From NCBI GenBank assembly GCA_008012175.1, contig SSEF01000025.1, positions 1-38,891 of the forward strand: DNA of 38,891 bases, read 5' to 3'. The position numbers and the translations under genes were made by a program. This DNA is from Candidatus Moraniibacteriota bacterium. GTDB lineage: Bacteria > Patescibacteriota > Minisyncoccia > Moranbacterales > UBA1568. Below the pieces are notes generated by a model. That model did no database searches. It was not told the DNA's origin and saw nothing but the letters and a program-made list of their open reading frames with translations. Below, in pieces: positions 15,791 to 22,688 of the stretch (its first letter is position 1; each line of letters opens with the position of its first letter).

Positions 15791-16676
15791 TTTGTGTTTT
15801 TTCAATAACGCCGATGACGAGGCGGGATTTTCCGGCAAGGTCGGGGACGATCTCGAGCGATGAAAGCGTGGTGATATCAGCGAAGAGAGCAGGGAGTTTT
15901 TTTGCCTGTTCAGGGCTTATTTCAAGGAAAAAATTGACTCTTGCTCCCGCTCTATTGATAGCGCGGAGCTCGGCCACAAGGCGGCGATAGTGGTCGAGTC
16001 CGTCTTTCCCTGATACGAGCGCGCTCTTGGGCTCGTAGCGTTTCACATTCGGCGCCGCCGATCGGTAGATCGTGTCCGAAAGATAGGGGAGATTGGCGAG
16101 AACAAATAATTCATCGTAGCTCGTGAGTCGTTTCGATAGTCGCGCGAGCAGGTCGCTCTTCAGGAATCGGATCGTACTGATCTGCTGATGCTTCGCATTT
16201 TTGCGAGCAGAGCGGAGCGCAGCCGCTTCGCTATCGACTGCAAACCAAGAAATATTTTTTCGCACGACCGATGATCCGAGCGAGAGGAAAACGCTTTCTA
16301 TGATTGCGCCAGTACCCGTACCGACATCGATGACAGCGCATTTCTTTTTCGCGTGCGCGTGTTCTGAGATTTTTTTTATCGCGATATCGACCAGTAATTC
16401 CGTTTCCGGCCGCGGGATGAGGACGCCTGGACCGACGAAAAAATCTCGGCCATAGAATTCGCGCGTACCAGTGATGTAGGCGACCGGTTCATGCTTCATC
16501 GCGCGCGCGATGAATGCCCGATAGCGTCTCAATTGAGCGAGTGTCAATTTGGTTTCGCCATAGGCCATGAGAAAGACCCGATCTCGGCCGATCGCATGGG
16601 AAAGCAAGACCTCCCGGTCGAGCCGCGGGAGAGAGGGGGGGGGTTTGAGGGCTTCAGCGATGGTCAAATCCGGCAT
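15774..16676 (-). CDS. prmC: Release factor glutamine methyltransferase PrmC (HemK)
   Basis: 300 residues. The N-terminal helical domain (LDREVLLSHAIGRDRVFLMAY) is typical of PrmC, followed by AYITGTREFYGRDFFVGPGV and PRPETELLVD. The SAM-binding motif is VIDVGTGTGAI. The catalytic motif reads ANLPYLSD, NLPY instead of the usual NPPY. PrmC methylates the glutamine of the GGQ motif of release factors with S-adenosylmethionine. prfA, its substrate gene, lies 570 bp away on the same strand with an unrelated plus-strand gene between. No Shine-Dalgarno is seen before the ATG at 16676. Its last codons and stop overlap the terminator at 15761-15790. Confidence 0.93.
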   Translation of the reverse strand: MPDLTIAEALKPPPSLPRLDREVLLSHAIGRDRVFLMAYGETKLTLAQLRRYRAFIARAMKHEPVAYITGTREFYGRDFFVGPGVLIPRPETELLVDIAIKKISEHAHAKKKCAVIDVGTGTGAIIESVFLSLGSSVVRKNISWFAVDSEAAALRSARKNAKHQQISTIRFLKSDLLARLSKRLTSYDELFVLANLPYLSDTIYRSAAPNVKRYEPKSALVSGKDGLDHYRRLVAELRAINRAGARVNFFLEISPEQAKKLPALFADITTLSSLEIVPDLAGKSRLVIGVIEKTQNKSSA

Positions 16677-16707
16677 ATTTGTGGCTCATTTAAGCCGTAT
16701 CTAACAG

Positions 16708-16736
16708 TTGACTAAATTTAAATTTTATGCTAATAT
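16708..16736 (+). promoter_or_regulatory. Promoter of the 16801-17163 gene
   Basis: TTGACT at 16708-16713, 17-bp spacer, TAATAT at 16731-16736, in an AT-rich gap divergent from prmC. Transcription would start near 16743, giving a leader of about 58 nt with GGAG upstream of the ATG at 16801. Confidence 0.8.
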
Positions 16737-16800
16737 AGTATTTCGTTCGTTCCCATTTCAACCCGCCGTTCTGTCGGCATACAACCTGGAGTAGAAGATA

Positions 16801-17163
16801 ATGTTGAAATTCATTTTGCGTGCGTTTCTGGCGACCATGTGGCTTGTGGCTGCGTTACCTGCGATGTACTTCTTCGGTGATCCGGCAGCAAGACTGTTGA
16901 TGTACCTGATCGACCAGATTCCAATCGTGTCGAGCAACGTGATGTGGCTGAAGATCATGCTGATGGTTGCGGTCAGTTGTCTCGCCTTGTTCATGCTCGG
17001 AGGGGTGATCGTTCTGACCTTCAGTTTGTCGTTCAGGATACTGACTCGCTATGCTGACTTGCCTAGCTTTCAGGAGATAGCAGCATTCTTCGGGTCCAAT
17101 CTGAAGAGTCCAACGGAAACGACGACTTCACACCAGACGAAGGGTGAAGTTCAGAAAGCTTGA
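16801..17163 (+). CDS. Small two-helix membrane protein, unknown, possibly acquired
   Basis: 120 residues. Hydrophobic helices span about residues 4-28 (ILRAFLATMWLVAALPAMYFF) and 48-78 (KIMLMVAVSCLALFMLGGVI), followed by a soluble tail rich in Thr and Ser. No motif is recognised. Leucine codons here are mainly CTG and TTG, whereas the neighbouring genes favour CTC and CTT, suggesting a different origin. It sits alone on the plus strand between prmC and prfA with its own promoter, a GGAG ribosome-binding site about 10 bases upstream and its own terminator, like a self-contained inserted cassette. Confidence 0.75.
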   Translation: MLKFILRAFLATMWLVAALPAMYFFGDPAARLLMYLIDQIPIVSSNVMWLKIMLMVAVSCLALFMLGGVIVLTFSLSFRILTRYADLPSFQEIAAFFGSNLKSPTETTTSHQTKGEVQKA

Positions 17164-17183
17164 AGCTTCAGTTCTTATGTTCA

Positions 17184-17216
17184 CAAGGCAGTTTGCGTAT
17201 TACGCGAGCTGCCTTG
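17184..17216. terminator. Terminator after the 16801-17163 gene
   Basis: CAAGGCAG (17184-17191) pairs with CTGCCTTG (17209-17216); an inner GCGT/ACGC stem closes the loop. AATCATTTTTAT follows on the plus strand. It can also serve prfA, which ends at 17245 on the other strand. Confidence 0.7.
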
Positions 17217-17244
17217 AATCATTTTTATACGAACATCTGTGACT

Positions 17245-18333
17245 TTATTCCTTCTTTCCCTCGGCTTCGAGCTTCATCCGCACATCCTCATTCTCGAGGA
17301 GGTCGAGGATAGGGCCGAGCCCGCCGGCGAGGATGCCGGGGATATTGCTCCAGTTCTCTTTGATGCGGTGGTCCGTGATGCGGTCCTGGGGGAAATTGTA
17401 GGTGCGGATTTTCTCGCTCCGGTCGCCGGTGCCGACCTGGCTCTTCCGCGCGTCGCCCTGTTCTTTGCGCTGGCGCTCTTCTTCCTGTTCCCAGAGTCGG
17501 GCGCGGAGCACTTTCATCGCTTTCTCGCGGTTCTTGATCTGCGACTTCTCATCCTGGCAGGAGACGACCAGACCGGTCGGGAGGTGGGTGATACGTACGG
17601 CCGAGTACGTCGTGTTTACTGATTGTCCGCCCGGGCCCGACGAGCAGAAGGTATCGATACGGAGATCTTCTGGTTTTACGACGATCTCGATGTCGTCGAC
17701 CTGCGGGAGGACAGCGACGGTCACGGTCGAGGTGTGGACGCGCCCCATTTTTTCCGTCTCGGGAATGCGTTGGACACGATGAACTCCGGACTCATACTTG
17801 AATTTCTGGTACACCGAGGTATCGCTTCGGCCGCGATTCACTTCGAAGGTGACCTCTTTATACCCGCCGACTTCGCTGGCATGGCTGTTGAGGAGTGTAG
17901 TCTGCCAGCCCATCGTCTCGGCATAGCGGGCATACATCCGGAAGAGCTCAGCAGCGAAGAGGCTCGCCTCGTCGCCGCCCGCACCGGCGCGGATTTCGAC
18001 GATGATATCCTTCGCATCATTCTTGTCCTTGGGAAGGAGGAGGCGTTTCAGCTCTATTTCGAGCGCCTCTTTCTCGGCTGAGAGCGCGATGTTTTCTTCG
18101 AGCGCCAGGGACTTCAGTTCATCATCAACTTCGCTTTGGGTAATTTCGGCATTGCCGCGGAGATTCTTTTCGATCGCTCGGAGCCGACTGACCCGCTCCA
18201 TGATGGTGTCGAGTTCAGCCTTGCGCCGGCCCAGTGCCATGAGCTTTTCGGGCGCATTCAAAACAGCCGCTGAGGAGAGTTCCGCCTCGACCTGGCTTGC
18301 TTCAGCTTCAATTTTTTCAATCAGATCCTGCAT
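17245..18333 (-). CDS. prfA: Peptide chain release factor 1
   Basis: 362 residues, normal RF1 length. The stop-codon recognition tripeptide is of the P-x-T type ([14 protein letters not shown]), which marks RF1 rather than RF2. The peptidyl-hydrolysis motif GGQ is in [32 protein letters not shown] and RIRTYNFPQ-like ([16 protein letters not shown]) family blocks follow. RF1 reads UAA and UAG in the ribosomal A site and releases the peptide; PrmC (15774-16676) modifies its GGQ. The start ATG at 18333 has a pyrimidine-rich upstream (CACCTCTCCT) and no Shine-Dalgarno. Confidence 0.97.
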   Translation of the reverse strand: MQDLIEKIEAEASQVEAELSSAAVLNAPEKLMALGRRKAELDTIMERVSRLRAIEKNLRGNAEITQSEVDDELKSLALEENIALSAEKEALEIELKRLLLPKDKNDAKDIIVEIRAGAGGDEASLFAAELFRMYARYAETMGWQTTLLNSHASEVGGYKEVTFEVNRGRSDTSVYQKFKYESGVHRVQRIPETEKMGRVHTSTVTVAVLPQVDDIEIVVKPEDLRIDTFCSSGPGGQSVNTTYSAVRITHLPTGLVVSCQDEKSQIKNREKAMKVLRARLWEQEEERQRKEQGDARKSQVGTGDRSEKIRTYNFPQDRITDHRIKENWSNIPGILAGGLGPILDLLENEDVRMKLEAEGKKE

Positions 18334-18356
18334 AGGAGAGGTGTTGGGATAGACTC

Positions 18357-18385
18357 AGGCTAGCGTCCTTATGAGCAAAAAACAA
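18357..18385 (-). promoter_or_regulatory. Possible prfA promoter
   Basis: On the minus strand TTGTTT (plus 18380-18385), 17 bp, TAGCCT (plus 18357-18362). The -35 lies within the rpmE terminator stem, so read-through and initiation would compete. The hexamers are only moderate matches. Confidence 0.35.
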
Positions 18386-18405
18386 TCCCTAACCAGGATT
18401 GTTTT
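18379..18405 (-). terminator. rpmE terminator
   Basis: A perfect 10-bp stem AAAACAATCC/GGATTGTTTT (18379-18388 with 18396-18405) with a seven-base loop. On the minus strand it is followed by a T-run, directly after the rpmE stop. Confidence 0.8.
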
Positions 18406-18427
18406 CAGTATACGGTATATAGAGGAG

Positions 18428-18736
18428 CTAGGCTGACTTCTCAGTCTTCTCTTCCTTGGCAGTAGCCTTCTTCTCCGTCTCGGCTTTGGTGGCGCGCTTC
18501 TTCTTTACTTCGGCATGGGCAGCCTTGGTCTTTTCGGCCCGCTCAGAGAGTTTCTTGAATCGATCAACGCGGCCAGTGGTATCGACGAATTTCTTCTTGC
18601 CGGTATAGAACGGATGGCACTGCGAGCAGATCTCCGTATTGATCGTTTCATTGGTCGAGCCCGTGACGAACTTGTTGCCGCAGACGCAAGCGACCTGGAC
18701 TTTTTCGTGATATGTCGGGTGGATGCCGGTCTTCAT
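18428..18736 (-). CDS. rpmE: 50S ribosomal protein L31 with charged C-terminal tail
   Basis: 102 residues. The first 65 match L31: [20 protein letters not shown] followed by [20 protein letters not shown] and GRVDRFKK. The CVCG and CSQC cysteines form the zinc-binding (C+) version. The last 35 residues are a Lys/Glu/Ala tail ([19 protein letters not shown]) absent from most L31 proteins. L31 bridges the two ribosomal subunits near the central protuberance and head. It is transcribed divergently from rpsB from a promoter whose -35 overlaps the rpsB -35. Confidence 0.96.
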   Translation of the reverse strand: MKTGIHPTYHEKVQVACVCGNKFVTGSTNETINTEICSQCHPFYTGKKKFVDTTGRVDRFKKLSERAEKTKAAHAEVKKKRATKAETEKKATAKEEKTEKSA

Positions 18737-18766
18737 AGACTAATATAAGAGAAATATGCACAGCGG

Positions 18767-18795
18767 AGTCTATCACGCGAATCGAAAATTGACAA
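18767..18795 (-). promoter_or_regulatory. rpmE promoter, overlapping the rpsB promoter
   Basis: On the minus strand TTGTCA (plus 18790-18795), 17 bp, TAGACT (plus 18767-18772). Transcription would begin near 18760, leaving a leader of about 24 nt before the ATG at 18736. Confidence 0.7.
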
Positions 18796-18817
18796 GTATC
18801 GCGACCTCGCGTATCCT
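18789..18817 (+). promoter_or_regulatory. rpsB promoter
   Basis: TTGACA at 18789-18794, 17-bp spacer, TATCCT at 18812-18817. The start near 18824 gives a 5' leader of about 133 nt before the ATG at 18957, long enough for an autoregulatory element such as the S2 leader known in other bacteria, although I cannot match its fold. Confidence 0.85.
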
Positions 18818-18956
18818 AGGGACGCTTTGCTACGGCCTGTCTAGGGTCAGTACGCGAATCACACATATCCGTCGGAGCGCCCATTCCTGCCTCTTTTGCG
18901 AGGTTCGGGCGAGATCATCCCGGGGATAGAGGTAAATCATTTTAAGGATAAAGTAT

Positions 18957-19757
18957 ATGTCAGATGTGACAGCGGCCCCGAAGGCCGATGCGGCTCTCGT
19001 ACTCGAAGGGACAGTGGAGTATTTTGCCGAGTTCGATTTCAGCCGTCTGGACGATTCACTCGAATCGCTCCTCAAGGCAGGTGTTCATTTCGGCCATCTG
19101 AAGAGCCGTCGCCATCCGCGGATGGAGCCCTATATCTTCACAACTCGGAAGAACATCAATATTCTCAATCTGGAAAAGACAAAAGAGTGCCTGGAGCGAG
19201 CTTCCGAGTTTCTTGCTGCGACCGCTAAGGCGGGGAAACCAATTCTCTTTGTCGGGGTGAAGAAGCAGACGCATGATGCGGTGAAATCGCTCGCGAAGCG
19301 GCTTTCCATGCCGTATGTCATCGATCGCTGGCTGGGTGGGACGCTTACCAACTATGCTCAGATCCGCGGCCGCGCAAAGTATCTCGTCGAGAGCGAGGCG
19401 CTCTTTGAGGCTGGCGAATTCAAGAAATATACGAAGCTTGAGCAGCAGAAGAAGCAGGAAGAGCTCGAGAAGCTCGAACACAAAGTCGGGGGATTGCGCG
19501 TCATGCAGGAATTGCCGGGTGCGATCGTGATCGCTGACGCCAAGGAGGCGGGTCTCGTCATCAAGGAAGCAACACGTCTCGGCGTGCCTCTTGTTGCGAT
19601 TGTTGATACGAATGCCGACCCTTCCGTTATTGATTATCCCGTGCCGGGGAATGATGACGCTCTCTCATCGCTCCGTCTCCTTCTTGGACTTCTTGGTCGT
19701 GCTGTCGAGCGCGGCAGTTCTGCGAAGGTAGCGACAACGGCTGAAAAGAAGGCGTAA
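18957..19757 (+). CDS. rpsB: 30S ribosomal protein S2
   Basis: 266 residues. The core begins with LLKAGVHFGHLKSRRHPRM, then YIFTTRKNINILNLEKT, RWLGGTLTNYAQIRGR and GVPLVAIVDTNADPSVIDYP, all family signatures. An N-terminal extension of about 35 residues (DVTAAPKADAALVLEGTVEY) precedes the core. S2 joins the 30S late and binds at the head-body junction with S1 where that protein exists. AAGGAT lies seven bases before the ATG, a form that pairs with the AUCCUU of the unusual 16S tail. tsf follows 48 bp downstream, the usual rpsB-tsf order. Confidence 0.98.
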   Translation: MSDVTAAPKADAALVLEGTVEYFAEFDFSRLDDSLESLLKAGVHFGHLKSRRHPRMEPYIFTTRKNINILNLEKTKECLERASEFLAATAKAGKPILFVGVKKQTHDAVKSLAKRLSMPYVIDRWLGGTLTNYAQIRGRAKYLVESEALFEAGEFKKYTKLEQQKKQEELEKLEHKVGGLRVMQELPGAIVIADAKEAGLVIKEATRLGVPLVAIVDTNADPSVIDYPVPGNDDALSSLRLLLGLLGRAVERGSSAKVATTAEKKA

Positions 19758-19805
19758 ATTTCCGGGTTTTTCAGTTTTCTTCTAGAATAAAAATAGAGTT
19801 GCACT

Positions 19806-20390
19806 ATGAGCACTATGGAACAAGTCAAAGCCCTCCGTGAGAAGACCGGCGGAGGCATCGTCGAGGTGAAGAAGGCGCTCGATGAAGCGAATGGTGATGA
19901 GGCCAGGGCGATCGAAATCCTCAAGAAGCGTGGCGAAGCGAAAGCGCTCAAGAAGACCGATCGGACGGCTGGCGAGGGGATTGTCGCCTCCTATATCCAC
20001 TCGAACCAGCGTGTTGGCACGCTCCTCACTCTTCTCTGCGAGACTGATTTTGTTGGCCGCAACGAAGAGTTCCAGGAGCTCGCTCGCGATCTCGCTATGC
20101 ACGTGACGGCGATGGCGCCGCGCTATGTCCGTCCTGAAGACGTCCCAGCCGAGCTCGTCCTCGGTGAGCGCAGGATCTGGGAGGAACAGGTAGCAGCGGA
20201 AGGCAAGCCGGCAGAAATCGCTGAGAAGATCCTCCTTGGCAAGGAGAAGAAGTTCCGCGAGGACCTTGCGCTTCTTACGCAGCCATTCGTGAAGGACCCA
20301 TCAAAGACTGTTCAGGCTCTTATCACAGAAAAGATCCATCGCATCGGAGAAAACATCCAGGTTGGTAGCTTCACCCGGTTTGAAATCTAA
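19806..20390 (+). CDS. tsf: Elongation factor Ts, short form
   Basis: 194 residues, like the short EF-Ts of many minimal genomes and clearly shorter than the 283 residues of E. coli. The UBA-like N-terminus is present (MEQVKALREKTGGGIVEVKK), followed by EGIVASYIHSNQRVGTLLTL and CETDFVGRNEEFQELARDLA with the TDFV motif that contacts EF-Tu. The C-terminus keeps the TVQALITEKIHRIGENIQV block. EF-Ts exchanges GDP on EF-Tu. Co-transcribed with rpsB. There is no Shine-Dalgarno before the ATG at 19806; an alternative Met is four codons further on. Confidence 0.97.
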   Translation: MSTMEQVKALREKTGGGIVEVKKALDEANGDEARAIEILKKRGEAKALKKTDRTAGEGIVASYIHSNQRVGTLLTLLCETDFVGRNEEFQELARDLAMHVTAMAPRYVRPEDVPAELVLGERRIWEEQVAAEGKPAEIAEKILLGKEKKFREDLALLTQPFVKDPSKTVQALITEKIHRIGENIQVGSFTRFEI

Positions 20391-20424
20391 GCCCCGCTTC
20401 TGTTAGTGGGCTAACGCAATCGCC

Positions 20425-21234
20425 ATGTGGTATCTCGTCATCCCGCCCATCGTCTTTGTTCTCTCGCTCGGCCTTCTCTTCTGGTTTCTCTCGAAGAAAT
20501 CGAACGATCCGGCAGTGCTCGGCCGGATGTCGGACAGCGAGATCATTCCGCCGCCGCGGCGTATCTTCTTTATCAGAGAGGAAACCTATATCCGCATTCT
20601 CGAGAAGCTGACCAAGCGGCTCAATCTCCTGTCGCTCAAGTTCCATAATCGTTTCAGTCAGTTTTCTGGTTCGCTCCGGATGCGCCGAGAGAAAATGCGA
20701 GAGCAGCACGAGGCGGCTTCGCTCGCTGCGGAAAAGAACCGGTTCTGGGAGCGCTGGCAGCGTCGCCATGGTCGCGATGAAGAGGGGGTGCTGGCAGCGG
20801 AAGAGGCGACGCTCCCTCTTTCGGCTAGTCCAGATCCGGAGCGCGTCATCGTGAAGCAGGCCCCTAAGGAGGATTCGCTTGCCGATGTCGCTCTCGGAAA
20901 GGCGGGTCGTCTCCGCGAAGCCAGCAAGAGCCTCGGCGACTCTCTTATTTCAAAGGGCGGGGAGACGGTGCGCGTGTTTCGCCGCCGCCGGATGACACCG
21001 TCAGGTGAAAAGCAGCTTTCCGAGGAAGATCTCATCGATCGGATCGCCCGGAACCCTAAGGATGCTCCAGCGTATGAGCAGCTTGGAGACTTTTACATGG
21101 AGGGCGGCAATCTATCAGATGCCAAGGCTTGCTATCGCCAAGTGATCAAGCTCTCGCCCCTCAATCGTGAAGTGAAAGAGAAGGTTCGGCGGCTGGAGCG
21201 GCTCCTGGTACAGAAGGAAAAGCATCGTGGTTGA
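20425..21234 (+). CDS. Membrane-anchored protein with C-terminal tetratricopeptide repeats
   Basis: 269 residues. An N-terminal signal anchor covers residues 3-22 (LVIPPIVFVLSLGLLFWFL). The middle is Arg/Lys/Glu-rich (LRMRREKMREQHEAASLAAE) and probably coiled coil. The C-terminus holds about two TPR units (NPKDAPAYEQLGDFYMEGG, then DAKACYRQVIKLSPLNREV), a protein-protein interaction module. It follows tsf by 34 bp and may be the last gene of the rpsB unit. The tRNA promoter at 21231 overlaps its stop codon. The exact function is unknown. Confidence 0.8.
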   Translation: MWYLVIPPIVFVLSLGLLFWFLSKKSNDPAVLGRMSDSEIIPPPRRIFFIREETYIRILEKLTKRLNLLSLKFHNRFSQFSGSLRMRREKMREQHEAASLAAEKNRFWERWQRRHGRDEEGVLAAEEATLPLSASPDPERVIVKQAPKEDSLADVALGKAGRLREASKSLGDSLISKGGETVRVFRRRRMTPSGEKQLSEEDLIDRIARNPKDAPAYEQLGDFYMEGGNLSDAKACYRQVIKLSPLNREVKEKVRRLERLLVQKEKHRG

Positions 21235-21259
21235 TAGTCCGGGCGTTCTTGGCTAAGAT
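21231..21259 (+). promoter_or_regulatory. Promoter of the first tRNA pair
   Basis: TTGATA at 21231-21236, overlapping the stop codon of the preceding gene, 17-bp spacer, TAAGAT at 21254-21259. Initiation near 21266 would precede the tRNA-Thr by about 24 nt. Confidence 0.7.
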
Positions 21260-21289
21260 ACAAAAGCTGTCTCGACAGACGTGTCGTAT

Positions 21290-21362
21290 GCCGAAGTAGC
21301 TCAGTTGGTAGAGCAACGGTTTTGTAAACCGTGGGTCGCCGGTTCGAGCCCGGCCTTCGGCT
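21290..21362 (+). tRNA. tRNA-Thr (anticodon TGT)
   Basis: 73 nt cloverleaf. Acceptor GCCGAAG (21290-21296) pairs with CTTCGGC (21355-21361), discriminator T. Anticodon stem ACGGT/ACCGT encloses TTTGTAA with anticodon TGT at 21323-21325. The T-loop is TTCGAGC. No CCA is encoded. Confidence 0.95.
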
Positions 21363-21380
21363 CAGAGGAATTGGCAATAT

Positions 21381-21463
21381 GGGTAGGTGGCGGAGTGGTC
21401 AATCGCAGCAGACTGTAAATCTGTCGCCTTCGGGCTTCGGGGGTTCGAATCCCTCCCTACCCA
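21381..21463 (+). tRNA. tRNA-Tyr (anticodon GTA)
   Basis: 83 nt, class II with a long variable arm, as expected for tRNA-Tyr. Acceptor GGGTAGG (21381-21387) pairs with CCTACCC (21456-21462), discriminator A. The anticodon loop CTGTAAA contains GTA. No CCA is encoded. The next gene starts eight bases downstream. Confidence 0.93.
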
Positions 21464-21470
21464 CAACAGT

Positions 21471-21872
21471 ATGATTCATATAAATTTCGCTCTCCACGGG
21501 GAAGTGCTCTACATTTTTGCGGCGATGTTTTCGTCTACGATTCTCGGGCTGTCGGCGCGCTATATTTTTTGGACTGGCGCGAAGCGGGAAGATGAAAAGG
21601 CTGCGTACGGCTGGCCCGGTATGGCCTATCAGTTCTGGTTTAATTTCCTAGGCTCAGCCATTGGATGGGTGTGTTTTGCTGTATTTCTGAGGGCTTTTTT
21701 TGAGCTGAAGATAGACAAACTTACGTTTGTTCACTACATTTATTTAATGACCGGAGGGATGGGTATGGCAGGATTGTTGCCGCAGGCACTCTCGATCGTG
21801 AGTAGTGCCACGGGAGATATCCTGCAGAGGATGGTAAGGGCAGCGCTTCCAGATAATAAAATGCCGTTGTAG
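21471..21872 (+). CDS. Membrane protein, about four helices, 3' end inside a tRNA gene
   Basis: 133 residues from ATG 21471; upstream in-frame Met codons lie inside tRNA-Tyr and are not used. Hydrophobic segments include VLYIFAAMFSSTILGLSARYIF, YQFWFNFLGSAIGWVCFAVFL and MTGGMGMAGLLPQALSIV. The family is not recognised. The final ATG CCG TTG TAG forms the first ten bases of tRNA-Thr(GGT) at 21863, so message and tRNA overlap and RNase P cleavage of the tRNA would remove the stop codon from the mRNA. No Shine-Dalgarno is visible. Confidence 0.7.
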   Translation: MIHINFALHGEVLYIFAAMFSSTILGLSARYIFWTGAKREDEKAAYGWPGMAYQFWFNFLGSAIGWVCFAVFLRAFFELKIDKLTFVHYIYLMTGGMGMAGLLPQALSIVSSATGDILQRMVRAALPDNKMPL

Positions 21873-21935
21873 CTCAGTCGGTAGAGCAACGCCATGGTAA
21901 GGCGTAGGTCACCGGTTCAAATCCGGTCAACGGCT
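21863..21935 (+). tRNA. tRNA-Thr (anticodon GGT)
   Basis: 73 nt. Acceptor GCCGTTG (21863-21869) pairs with CAACGGC (21928-21934), discriminator T. Anticodon stem ACGCC/GGCGT with loop ATGGTAA holding GGT. T-loop TTCAAAT. No CCA. Its 5' end overlaps the last codons of the preceding protein gene. Confidence 0.94.
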
Positions 21936-21949
21936 CAAGAGGGGGCGTA

Positions 21950-21978
21950 TTGACGAAGAGTGTGTTTTCGCGTAGAGT
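21950..21978 (+). promoter_or_regulatory. rpmG promoter
   Basis: TTGACG at 21950-21955, 17-bp spacer, TAGAGT at 21973-21978, starting 15 bp after tRNA-Thr. Initiation near 21985 gives a leader of about 53 nt. Confidence 0.65.
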
Positions 21979-22037
21979 GCAACCATTATTTTGAAGCCAA
22001 TAAAGATCGAACGAGTATGGGCAGGATCAAGGAGAAC

Positions 22038-22178
22038 ATGGCAAAGCTGAAATGCAGCGAATGCAATCGCATTTCTCGAGAGACCTCGCGTAACAAGAAG
22101 AAGGTGAAGGAGAAATTGTCGCTTTCGAAGTATTGCCGTTTCTGCCGGAAGAATACCGTGCACAACGAATCGAAGTAG
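22038..22178 (+). CDS. rpmG: 50S ribosomal protein L33
   Basis: 46 residues from ATG 22038, which has AAGGAG four bases upstream and gives the normal L33 N-terminus (MAKLKCSECNRI); a longer start at 22017 is less likely. Two zinc-type cysteine pairs are present, CSEC and CRFC, with the typical LSLSKYCRFCRKNTVHNE ending. L33 sits near the E site of the 50S subunit. In many bacteria rpmG is followed by tRNA-Trp, secE and nusG; here tRNA-Trp follows but secE/nusG do not. Confidence 0.93.
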   Translation: MAKLKCSECNRISRETSRNKKKVKEKLSLSKYCRFCRKNTVHNESK

Positions 22179-22207
22179 TTCTCTCCCCGGACGGAGGGAG
22201 GTTGGAG

Positions 22208-22278
22208 AGGGGCGTCGTATAATGGTAGTACAAAGGTCTCCAAAACCTTTAGCGCGGGTCCGATTCCTGCCGCCCCTG
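22208..22278 (+). tRNA. tRNA-Trp (anticodon CCA)
   Basis: 71 nt. Acceptor AGGGGCG (22208-22214) pairs with CGCCCCT (22271-22277), discriminator G as is usual for Trp. Anticodon stem AAGGT/ACCTT with loop CTCCAAA; CCA at 22240-22242. No UCA anticodon, consistent with UGA being a stop. No CCA end is encoded. Confidence 0.93.
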
Positions 22279-22351
22279 CAAGTTGGCTCTCGGCTTATGG
22301 CTTCTAGGATTTCTCTAAAAGCTATGCGCTAACAGCTAACCGCTGTTCTTG

Positions 22352-22423
22352 GGCCCCATCGTCTAGCGGCTAGGACATCTCCCTCTCACGGAGAAAACAG
22401 GGGTTCGATTCCCCTTGGGGCTA
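22352..22423 (+). tRNA. tRNA-Glu (anticodon CTC)
   Basis: 72 nt. Acceptor GGCCCCA (22352-22358) pairs with TGGGGCT (22416-22422) with a G-U first pair, discriminator A. Anticodon stem TCTCC/GGAGA with loop CTCTCAC. T-loop TTCGATT. No CCA. Its 3' end is duplicated and inverted just downstream. Confidence 0.93.
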
Positions 22424-22596
22424 CAGATATACAAAAGGACCGCTCATTTGAGTGGTCCTTTTGGTATTTGCATCTAAGGGGAATCGAAGGGTATTTCAAA
22501 AAGCCAACTGCTTGGCTTTTTGAAAACCCGGGTTCTGGGTGATTCGCAGGCGCCTCTGGCGAGGCGATGAAGGAAGAGGATTCCTCTTGGGGCTAC
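22407..22596. repeat. tRNA-Glu 3'-end repeats, attachment-site-like scar
   Basis: The 18 bases at 22407-22424 (T-arm to 3' end of tRNA-Glu) recur at 22579-22596 with one mismatch, in direct orientation, 172 bp apart. A 13-base piece of the same T-arm (TTCGATTCCCCTT, 22404-22416) occurs inverted at 22476-22488. Between them is a perfect 14-bp hairpin (22494-22507 with 22512-22525). Integrases commonly duplicate tRNA 3' ends as attL/attR; the short interval suggests the remnant of a deleted insert. Confidence 0.6.
22433..22462 (+). terminator. tRNA-Glu terminator
   Basis: A 13-bp stem with one G-T pair (22433-22445 with 22450-22462), loop ATTT. The AAAAGGACC arm and its GGTCCTTTT partner provide the T-tail. 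It starts nine bases after the tRNA. Confidence 0.8.
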
Positions 22597-22599
22597 ATT

Positions 22600-22628
22600 T
22601 TGACAAAACCCCTCCCGCGTCCTATCCT
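22600..22628 (+). promoter_or_regulatory. pyrF promoter with dyad over the start point
   Basis: TTGACA at 22600-22605, 17-bp spacer, TATCCT at 22623-22628. It begins four bases after the repeated tRNA-Glu end. An inverted repeat GACCAG-N8-CTGGTC (22632-22651) covers the expected start near 22635 and could be an operator. Confidence 0.8.
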
Positions 22629-22688
22629 GCGGACCAGTCCTCGGGCTGGTCTTTGTACGTTAACAACCGAAAGAAAGGAAGGTGTGAG

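Noticed and set aside
22632-22654. Attenuator hairpin in the pyrF leader
   Set aside because: The first arm lies before the predicted transcription start, so the RNA cannot form the full stem; an operator is more likely.
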